Source: Actinoplanes sp. TBRC 11911
GTDB taxonomy: Bacteria; Actinomycetota; Actinomycetes; Mycobacteriales; Micromonosporaceae
Reading direction: 5' to 3'
NCBI RefSeq assembly: GCF_012933445.1
Contig: NZ_JABBNC010000004.1
Location: forward strand, 124,001 to 188,000
Length of the DNA: 64,000 nucleotides
The notes under the pieces were generated by a model. The model was not told the origin of the DNA. It searched no databases and saw only the letters and a list, made by a program, of their open reading frames with translations. This document shows, piece by piece, positions 58,111 through 64,000 of the stretch (position 1 is its first letter; every line of letters starts with the position of its first letter). Position numbers and translations under genes: made by a program.

Positions 58111-58306
58111 TGTCAATCCTTCGCGGTTTCGACGATCGGGTCGCCCGCGTGGGGCGGACCCCGAACGACCATGGTTTCAAACCGGCGGACAAAATCGGGC
58201 AAAACGCGGCATCGCTCAGACTTCTGCCAGGTGGGACGGGCTGAGCGCGGCTCGCCCCGGGCAGAACCGGGGATGCGCAATTCGATTTGGCCGAAATGGG
58301 TAATGG

Positions 58307-58325
58307 TTAGGAATGCCTTACCTAA
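58307..58325. promoter_or_regulatory. Candidate IdeR/DmdR iron box
   Basis: TTAGGAATGCCTTACCTAA agrees with the 19-base IdeR/DmdR1 consensus TTAGGTTAGGCTAACCTAA at 14 positions by my count, with both outer arms perfect. It sits about 90 bases before the DUF1540 gene in an otherwise gene-free 304-base stretch. Iron control is inferred. Confidence 0.55.
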
Positions 58326-58414
58326 AAACATTTGTCGCGGCTTGATGAGGCGTCGCGGGGAAAATGGTTTATGGTCGAGTGAGACTTGTGTTCGATGTCT
58401 TAGGAGGCCTGGCT

Positions 58415-58702
58415 ATGACGCAGATGGTGGAAATGCCGCGCGTGCAGACCTGCACGGTGACCGCGTGTGGCTACAACCACGGCGGCTGTACGGCGTTCGC
58501 GATCACTATCGGCAGCAACAGCTCCGAGTGCGACACCTTTGTCGACAGCGGGTCGGGTGGGACGGGGCAGGCATTGGCGCAGGTGGGGGCCTGCAAGCGC
58601 GCCGACTGCATGCACAACACCGACCTCGAGTGCCACGCCACGGCCATCGTGGTCGGTCCCTCCGCGGACAAGGCGGACTGCCTCACCTACGAGCCTCGGT
58701 AG
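58415..58702 (+). CDS. DUF1540 protein (two Cys-rich repeats)
   Basis: A 95-residue cytoplasmic protein with two DUF1540 units: TCTVTACGYNHGGCTAFAITIG and ACKRADCMHNTDLECHATAIVVG, each with four Cys-type metal-binding positions (C-x4-C-x5-C and C-x4-C-x7-C). DUF1540 is thought to bind a metal. A strong AGGAGG site precedes the ATG. The gene is monocistronic, between an iron-box-like sequence and a strong terminator. Confidence 0.88.
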   Translation: MTQMVEMPRVQTCTVTACGYNHGGCTAFAITIGSNSSECDTFVDSGSGGTGQALAQVGACKRADCMHNTDLECHATAIVVGPSADKADCLTYEPR

Positions 58703-58721
58703 GCTCGCGCCTCGCCATTCC

Positions 58722-58757
58722 GCGCCCGTCATCCATAGCGATGACGGGCGCTTTTTT
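58722..58757 (+). terminator. Rho-independent terminator
   Basis: A perfect 12-pair stem (GCGCCCGTCATC and GATGACGGGCGC) with a six-base loop, followed by six T. It is the clearest intrinsic terminator in the window and ends the DUF1540 transcript. Confidence 0.95.
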
Positions 58758-58762
58758 GTGCA

Positions 58763-58781
58763 TTAGGTATGCCTAGCCATC
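58763..58781. promoter_or_regulatory. Second, weaker iron-box-like sequence
   Basis: TTAGGTATGCCTAGCCATC matches the iron-box consensus at 12 of 19 positions and contains the palindrome TAGGTATGCCTA. It starts six bases after the terminator T-run, so it would belong to the downstream membrane-protein/multicopper-oxidase operon, about 225 bases from its first ATG. Confidence 0.4.
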
Positions 58782-58988
58782 ACCATTGGCGTTCGGTGTG
58801 CCTTTCTTTTGGTGCAGGCGACCGATGTTGACGAGTGGTGGATCTTCCGGCGGATCCGGGTGCGTGGGTCGGCCGGGTGTCGTGATCACACGGATGAAAT
58901 TCGTCGGACATGTGACCGTCTCGGTGATTGCATCGTCACAGTCCGTGGGTGAAGCCTGAGGTGGTTGACCGTTGGAGGGGGAAACGTC

Positions 58989-59426
58989 ATGCGTGCTACC
59001 TATCGCGCACTCGCCGGACTGATCGCGCTGGGCGTCGTGGTGCAGGCCGCGCTGATCGCCGCTGCCTGGTTCACGGTTCTCCATAACGCCGACAACGGGT
59101 CGGTGTTCGACAAGAACACCGGGTACAACTGGGCTCAGATCGGGCACAGCGTGGTCGGGCTGATGCTGATTCCGCTGTTCTCGATCATCCTGCTCATCGT
59201 GTCGTTCTTCGTGCGCGTGCCCGGCGGGGTGAAGTGGGCTCTCATCACGTTCGGTGTGGTGGTCCTGCAGATCCTGTTCGCGATCTTCGGGTTCGGCGCG
59301 CCGATCGTGGGGCTGCTGCACGGCCTCAACGCGTTCGCGGTCGCCGGGGTGGCCTCGGTGGCCATGCGTAAGGCGCGCCTCGCCGAGCAACCGGCGCCGG
59401 CGACGCAACCCGCGCCCATCGCCTGA
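58989..59426 (+). CDS. Four-helix membrane protein (DUF6220-like), partner of multicopper oxidase
   Basis: A 145-residue membrane protein with four hydrophobic segments (about 8-32, 50-75, 80-100 and 105-130). It carries a conserved-looking His and Asn (IGHSVVGLMLIPLF; LLHGLNAFAVAG) of the kind that bind haem or metal in small quinol/haem proteins. A GGAGGGGG site precedes the ATG. The stop is two bases before the GTG of the multicopper oxidase, so co-translation and joint function are likely. Confidence 0.75.
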   Translation: MRATYRALAGLIALGVVVQAALIAAAWFTVLHNADNGSVFDKNTGYNWAQIGHSVVGLMLIPLFSIILLIVSFFVRVPGGVKWALITFGVVVLQILFAIFGFGAPIVGLLHGLNAFAVAGVASVAMRKARLAEQPAPATQPAPIA

Positions 59427-59428
59427 CC

Positions 59429-60925
59429 GTGCGCACGTCGGTCCGGGTCGCGATCGGGGTGGCCGCGACGCTCGCCGTGCTGGGTCCGCTCGGATACTTC
59501 TGGGTGGGGAGCCTCGTGCCGTCCCCCTACGACATGTCCGCGATGGGGACCGAGGATTTCGGAGGCGGGCCCGCGGTGCACTCGCACGGCGGCACCATCA
59601 GCGTGGCGTCGCTGACCGGGCCGACCACGGGCAAGCCGGCGGTCGACGTCACGCTCACCGCACGAAAGCAGGGCGACCGGTATCTGGTCAACGGAACGTC
59701 ACCGGGGCCGGAACTACACGCGGTGAAGGGGCAGCTGGTCCAGGTCACGCTGGTGAACGACAACATCAACGACGGGATCACGCTGCACTGGCACGGAGTC
59801 GACGTTCCGAACGCGGAGGACGGGGTCGCGGGGCTGACACAGAACGCGGTCAAGCCGGGGCAGCGGCACGTGTACCGGTTTGTGGCCCAGCACGCGGGGA
59901 CGTATTGGTACCACTCGCATCAGGTGTCGCACGAGCAGGTGCGGGGCGGGTTGTTCGGCGCTCTGGTCATAACCGACAAATCCGAAAAATCCGGGAATGG
60001 CGCGGCGGGGTCGAAGGGCGGGCAACCGGGAGCGCCACGGCAGACGGCGCCTAGCGGGCCTGCCGGGGCGCCGGCCGCCGCCGCAACTGACCAGGTCGTC
60101 GCCGTGCACACCTACGACGGTCGCCGGACGATCAACGGCGCCAACGGGGTCTCGACGATGCAAGCGGCCCCGGGTGCCACGATCCGGGCGCGGATCATCA
60201 ACACCGACGCCGGGCCGATCCGGGTCTGGGTCTCGGGTACCCCGTTCAAGCTGCTGGCCATCGACGGCCGCGACCTCCACGATCCGGGCGACATTTCCGA
60301 TAAATCAGTCCTGCTCACGGCGGGCGGGCGCGCCGACCTCCAGCTCAAAGCCCCGGCGCGCATCGACGTTGGTGCGGGTGTCGCGCTGGCGATCGGCGGC
60401 GCGGCCACGGCGGCCAACCCCGAACCACGCGACACCCTCGACCCGCTGACCTACGGGACGCCGGCCGAGATCGGATTCGACCCCACGCACCCCACCAGGA
60501 CCTTCGACTACCGGATCGGCCGCCGGATCGGGTTCCTGGACGGCAAGCCGGGATTCTGGTGGACGATCAACGGACACGAGTTCCCGGACGTGCCGATGTT
60601 CATGGTCCGGACCGGGGACGTGGTCCGGATGACGATCGCCAACTCCAGCGGCGAGGTCCACCCCATGCACCTGCACGGCCACCACGCCGTCGTGCTCAGC
60701 CGCAACGGCGCGCCGGCGACCGGCAGCCCCTGGTGGATCGATTCCCTGGATGTGGGCGACGGCGAAACGTACGAGATCGCCTTCATCGCCGACAACCCGG
60801 GCATCTGGGCCGATCACTGCCACAACCTCAAGCACGCGGCCGACGGCCTGGTCGCCCATCTCGCGTACGCCGGTGTCAGCACCCCGTACCGGGTCGGCGG
60901 CGACAGCGACAACCACCCGGAGTAA
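59429..60925 (+). CDS. Membrane-anchored multicopper oxidase (laccase-type)
   Basis: A 498-residue three-domain cupredoxin protein with an N-terminal helix (about 7-27). All four copper-ligand blocks are present: HWHG (His120, His122), WYHSH (His162, His164), HPMHLHGHH (His411, His414, His416) and HCHNLKH (His463, Cys464, His465). The type-1 axial position is Leu (HAADGL), as in high-potential enzymes. It may oxidise metal ions or phenolic compounds outside the membrane. It is co-transcribed with the four-helix protein, and its stop abuts the converging ATPase gene with no gap. Confidence 0.92.
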   Translation: MRTSVRVAIGVAATLAVLGPLGYFWVGSLVPSPYDMSAMGTEDFGGGPAVHSHGGTISVASLTGPTTGKPAVDVTLTARKQGDRYLVNGTSPGPELHAVKGQLVQVTLVNDNINDGITLHWHGVDVPNAEDGVAGLTQNAVKPGQRHVYRFVAQHAGTYWYHSHQVSHEQVRGGLFGALVITDKSEKSGNGAAGSKGGQPGAPRQTAPSGPAGAPAAAATDQVVAVHTYDGRRTINGANGVSTMQAAPGATIRARIINTDAGPIRVWVSGTPFKLLAIDGRDLHDPGDISDKSVLLTAGGRADLQLKAPARIDVGAGVALAIGGAATAANPEPRDTLDPLTYGTPAEIGFDPTHPTRTFDYRIGRRIGFLDGKPGFWWTINGHEFPDVPMFMVRTGDVVRMTIANSSGEVHPMHLHGHHAVVLSRNGAPATGSPWWIDSLDVGDGETYEIAFIADNPGIWADHCHNLKHAADGLVAHLAYAGVSTPYRVGGDSDNHPE

Positions 60926-62071
60926 TCACAGGTACATCCCGGTCGACGGGGTCGTGCCCGGCACCGTCACCGGCTGTGCTCCGGTCCGCAACGCGTACAA
61001 CTCGGCAAGCGTCGCCCCGTCCGGCCCGACCCCGCGAGCCGTGCCGAGCCAGGCGGTCGCCTCGGCGTACGGCAAACGCCCCACCTCGATGCTGGCCAGG
61101 CAGCGCCCGGGCCGGACCACCGCGGGGTGAAGGGACGAAAGGTCCTCGTTCGTGGTGATCGCGATGAGCGCGTTGCGGCCCTGGCCGAGCAGCCCGTCGG
61201 TGAGGTTGAGCAGGCGCGACAACGACTGGCCCGCGCTCGCCTTGGCCTCGCCGCTGATCAGCTCGTCGCAGTCCTCCAGCATCAGCAGACGCCACTTCGG
61301 CTCGTCCTCGTCGCCGCTGCCGAGGGCGACGCTCATCAGGTACGCCGGATCGCTGAACAGGCGCTCCGGATCCAGCACGCAGTCGACCTGGCACCACGTG
61401 CGCCACTGCTGGGCGAGCGCGCGCAACGCCGTCGTCTTGCCGGTGCCCGGTTCGCCGTGCAGCAGCAGGAGCCGGCCGTTGACCACCGACCCGTCCAGCC
61501 TCATCAGCCGCTCCAGCGTGTCGCCGACCGGCCGCGAGTAGTTCGCGCGGATCTTCTCCCACGGGGCGCCGTCGATCTCGCGCTCCACGCGGCGCGGGCC
61601 GTGCGGGCCGAAGTGCCAGAACCCGATCGGCACGCTGTCGGCCGCCGGCGCCGGCTCCTCGACCGCGCCGGCGATGGCCTTGTCCAGCACGGACTCGGCG
61701 AGCTCGGCCGTGACGGCGGTGACCGTGACCCGGGCGCGGCGGCTCTGCTTCCACCGGGTGACGTGCAGGGTCCAGCCGTCGCCCACGGCGAGCCGGCCCT
61801 GCCCGTCCTCCTCCACGGCGTCCCGCACGACGCGCGCGTCTTCTGTGGTCAGCGGCGCGTCGGCGCGGACATTCTCCAGATATTTCGTACGCCCGTAGGG
61901 CTCCCGCCCGGTGACGAAGGCGTCGAGGGCGAGCAGGTCGACCACGTCCACCAGCCGGTCGCCGTCGTCGACGGACCCGGACAGCGGCAGCGCGCTGGGC
62001 ACCAGCGGGGCAACCGCCTGATCCGCGGGACGGCTGCCGAGCCGGTCGACGGACTGGTGAGGGGCACGCAT
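60926..62071 (-). CDS. AAA ATPase with DUF5925 N-terminal domain
   Basis: A 381-residue cytoplasmic protein. Residues 1-185 form the DUF5925 region (DVVDLLALDAFVTGREPYGRTKYLENVR). The AAA core follows with Walker A HGEPGTGKTTALRAL, Walker B LLMLEDCDEL, sensor 1 ALIAITTNED and an arginine region VVRPGRCLASIEV. This domain pair is common in actinomycetes, with no defined function; remodelling of a protein complex is the generic AAA role. Confidence 0.9.
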   Translation of the reverse strand: MRAPHQSVDRLGSRPADQAVAPLVPSALPLSGSVDDGDRLVDVVDLLALDAFVTGREPYGRTKYLENVRADAPLTTEDARVVRDAVEEDGQGRLAVGDGWTLHVTRWKQSRRARVTVTAVTAELAESVLDKAIAGAVEEPAPAADSVPIGFWHFGPHGPRRVEREIDGAPWEKIRANYSRPVGDTLERLMRLDGSVVNGRLLLLHGEPGTGKTTALRALAQQWRTWCQVDCVLDPERLFSDPAYLMSVALGSGDEDEPKWRLLMLEDCDELISGEAKASAGQSLSRLLNLTDGLLGQGRNALIAITTNEDLSSLHPAVVRPGRCLASIEVGRLPYAEATAWLGTARGVGPDGATLAELYALRTGAQPVTVPGTTPSTGMYL

Positions 62072-62121
62072 ACTTCCATGATCGACCTTCGATGCCCCCG
62101 GGGCACCCGATTTTCGTCAGC

Positions 62122-62556
62122 TCAGTGGCGGGACAGCACGAAGACGGGGATCACGCGTTCGGTCTTGAGCTGGTAGTCGGCGTAGTCGGGGTACGCCTCG
62201 AGGGCCCGCTTCCACCAGAGCTCGCGCTCGTCGCCCTCGGTCTCGCGGGCGACGTAGTCGTGCTTCTCGGTGCCGTCCTGCAGCTCGACGTGCGGTTCGC
62301 TGCGTACGTTGTAGACCCAGACCGGGTTCTTCGGCGCGCCGCCCAGCGAGCCGACGACCGCGTACTCGCCGTCGTGCTCGACCCGCATGAGCGGCGTCTT
62401 GCGTAACTTGCCGGTCTTCGCACCACGCGTGGTCAGCAAGATGATCGGCATACCGCGCATCGTGCTGCCCGCGGTGCCGCCGGACTGCTCGAACTCCTCG
62501 GCCTGCTTACGAGCCCAGTCGGAGGTACTGGGGGCATACTCTCCCTGAAGTGGCAT
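62122..62556 (-). CDS. F420-dependent nitroreductase family (Ddn-like)
   Basis: A 144-residue protein of the deazaflavin-dependent nitroreductase family: [48 protein letters not shown]...[18 protein letters not shown]. The K-T-G-K-x-R-x-T-P-L block binds F420 phosphate in Ddn. F420 is used by actinomycetes, fitting the host. It is likely a membrane-associated quinone or nitro reductase, by family. An upstream in-frame TTG is rejected in favour of the ATG. Confidence 0.92.
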   Translation of the reverse strand: MPLQGEYAPSTSDWARKQAEEFEQSGGTAGSTMRGMPIILLTTRGAKTGKLRKTPLMRVEHDGEYAVVGSLGGAPKNPVWVYNVRSEPHVELQDGTEKHDYVARETEGDERELWWKRALEAYPDYADYQLKTERVIPVFVLSRH

Positions 62557-62635
62557 GCCCAAGAGACTAACCAGATACTTCTCACTTCAAGCAACTACCC
62601 CGTCCGTACGCCGTACCGGAGCCCTCCGCGGCTTC

Positions 62636-63397
62636 TCAGCGGACGCCCACCACCGCCGCGTCGGTGCCGCCCCGCCACAGGACGCCGGCCTCGGTGAAGC
62701 CGGCCACCCGCAGCGCGTCCAGGTGCCAGATCGCGGGCGGGGTCCACTCGGTGCTGTGGTGATCCAGCGGGTAGATGCGGTTCCGCTCGACCACCTTCTC
62801 CGCCAGGAAGTCGTCCGCCGCGACCAGCTTCCACCAGTCCGTCCACGACGTGGCGGCGCCCGCTGCGTACCGGGCGTCGCGGCGCCCACGGGCGTACGAC
62901 CGCAAACGCTCGGACAGCCCCGGCAGCGACTCCTCCGGCATGTGATCGGCGTTCGCGAAGATGCCGCCCGGGCGCAGCACCTCACGGATCTCCCCGTAGA
63001 GCGTCGCCACCCGCTCGGCCGGCAGCCAGTGCAGCGCCGTCGCGGTCAGCACCGCGTCGAAGCCGTCCTCGCTCAGCTTGGACCGCCACGCCGGGTCGCT
63101 CAGATCGGCGTCCACGATCGTGCCGCGCTCGCGCAGTGACGCCGTGGCGATCGCCAGCAGCACCGGGTCCTGGTCGAGCACCGTCACCCGCGCCCCCGGG
63201 AAGCGGGCCAGAGTGCGCAACGCGATGCTCCCGGTGCCGCCGGCCAGGTCGAGCAGCCGGGGCGGCGCTCCGTCGGTCACCGCGGCGACGGCGTTCAGCA
63301 TCGCGCCGAACCGCTCCTCGCGGTCCGGCATGAAGGCCAGCTGCTGCCGGTCCCAGCTCTCCTGGTAGATGTCCGCGTTCGTCAGGTAAGCACTCAT
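62636..63397 (-). CDS. Class I SAM-dependent methyltransferase
   Basis: A 253-residue methyltransferase with motif I LLDLAGGTGSIALRTL, acidic loop VTVLDQDP, VDADLSD, and motif IV-like FDAVLTATALHWLP followed by LRPGGIFANADHM. Its order matches the Methyltransf_25/12 group (trans-aconitate methyltransferase-like small-molecule enzymes). The substrate is unknown. It stands alone between the Ddn-like gene and a VWA gene on the same strand. Confidence 0.88.
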   Translation of the reverse strand: MSAYLTNADIYQESWDRQQLAFMPDREERFGAMLNAVAAVTDGAPPRLLDLAGGTGSIALRTLARFPGARVTVLDQDPVLLAIATASLRERGTIVDADLSDPAWRSKLSEDGFDAVLTATALHWLPAERVATLYGEIREVLRPGGIFANADHMPEESLPGLSERLRSYARGRRDARYAAGAATSWTDWWKLVAADDFLAEKVVERNRIYPLDHHSTEWTPPAIWHLDALRVAGFTEAGVLWRGGTDAAVVGVR

Positions 63398-63427
63398 GTG
63401 CTTAACGCTAGTTACACCTCCGATGCG

Positions 63428-64000
63428 TCACAACCCATCGCGGCCCTCGGCGAAGGCCCGCAGATCCCGGCGCTCGATCGCCGCGGCCATGACCTCGGGA
63501 AACGCGTCCGGCGTGCACGCGAACGCGGGAACACCCAGGGCCGCGAGCGCCGCCGCGTTGTCGTGGTCGTACGCCGGCGCGCCCTCATCGGACAACGCCA
63601 GCAACACCACGACCTGCACCCCGGCCGCCGTCATCTCGGCGACCCGGCGCAGCATCTGCTCCCGTACGCCACCCTCGTACAGATCGGAGATCAGCACGAA
63701 GATGCTGTCCCGCGGCCGCGAGATGAGCTGCTGGCCGTACGCGATCGCCCGGTTGATGTCGGTCCCGCCGCCGAGCTGCGTCCCGAACAGCACCTCCACC
63801 GGATCGCTGAGCTGCTCGGTCAGATCCACCACCGCGGTGTCGAACACGACCAGCGACGTGCGCAGCGACCGCATCGACGCGAGCACCGAGGCGAACACTC
63901 CGGAGAACACGACCGACGCCGCCATCGAGCCGGACTGGTCCACGCACAGCACCACATCGCGCTGCACCGACGTGGTCCGCCGCCCGTACCCGATCAGCCG
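63428..64000 (-). CDS. VWA-domain protein, C-terminal part
   Basis: The frame is open at the right edge, so the N-terminus lies outside the window. The visible 190 residues form a complete von Willebrand A domain: MIDAS motif VDQSGSMAAS (DxSxS), Thr in GGGTDINRAI, and SDLYEGG (MIDAS Asp). A short basic tail follows. Such VWA proteins pair with MoxR-type AAA ATPases or with a longer SWIM/VWA operon; the partner is presumably beyond the edge. Confidence 0.9.
   Translation of the reverse strand, partial: RLIGYGRRTTSVQRDVVLCVDQSGSMAASVVFSGVFASVLASMRSLRTSLVVFDTAVVDLTEQLSDPVEVLFGTQLGGGTDINRAIAYGQQLISRPRDSIFVLISDLYEGGVREQMLRRVAEMTAAGVQVVVLLALSDEGAPAYDHDNAAALAALGVPAFACTPDAFPEVMAAAIERRDLRAFAEGRDGL

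Noticed and set aside
1-64000. tRNA, rRNA, transposase or integrase genes and attachment sites
   Set aside because: I looked for cloverleaf-like segments, CCA ends and DDE or tyrosine-recombinase motifs and saw none that I could support.

Overview
The window is strongly GC-rich, uses many GTG starts and contains several genes that look leaderless. It carries a Scr1-type XRE/DUF397 regulator pair, an EF-Tu paralogue of the Streptomyces Tuf3 kind, and secreted glycoside hydrolases next to CebR/XlnR-like operators. Together these point to a filamentous actinomycete, most likely Micromonosporaceae (Actinoplanes-like). This assignment is inferred from content; no rRNA or tRNA gene is visible.

Layout. 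1-6.5 kb: three ABC-transporter fragments or operons, a divergent PRPP-synthetase paralogue and a PadR regulator. 6.5-20.5 kb: a phosphate-type ABC transporter (pstC-pstA-pstS ... pstB) whose operon is interrupted by a cell-surface module. That module holds a giant membrane-anchored PstS-like protein, a third PstS-like protein, a WxL-like protein, a DUF916 (WxL-interacting) protein, an LPRTG protein and a sortase-fold protein with no cysteine. Two small paralogous proteins bracket the whole block and an 11-bp direct-repeat (PHO-box-like) site precedes it. This is the most system-like unit in the window. 20.5-22 kb: a decayed region with a perfect CebR operator and a frameshifted CBM2 remnant. 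22-28 kb: metallophosphoesterase, hybrid histidine kinase, a repeat-rich gap and a Ser/Thr kinase. 28-33.5 kb: Tuf3-like EF-Tu, DUF397 proteins, methyltransferase, Scr1-type regulator and a PCD-VOC fusion. 33.5-41.4 kb: HAD hydrolase, GH11 xylanase, a PRMT-like and an HD-domain protein, GH30 glycosidase and an SGNH esterase, several with sugar-regulator-like operators. 41.4-42.5 kb: a repeat-rich gap. 42.5-48.3 kb: a HelR/UvrD-like helicase with a lost Walker B motif and long SAPAAAPV repeats, a molybdopterin oxidoreductase/flavin reductase/DUF6510 operon and a patatin. 48.3-51.8 kb: two tandem subtilases. 52-58.1 kb: an inverted duplication A-B/B'-A' of a secreted-protein pair. 58.3-60.9 kb: DUF1540 and multicopper-oxidase genes near iron-box-like sites. 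60.9-64 kb: DUF5925 AAA ATPase, a Ddn-type F420 enzyme, a methyltransferase and a truncated VWA protein.

The window is unusually rich in short tandem repeats (7, 20, 21, 22, 24, 27 and 39 bp units), inside and outside genes. Several repeats copy or extend coding sequence. Homology calls here rest on motif recognition by eye; no database search was run.
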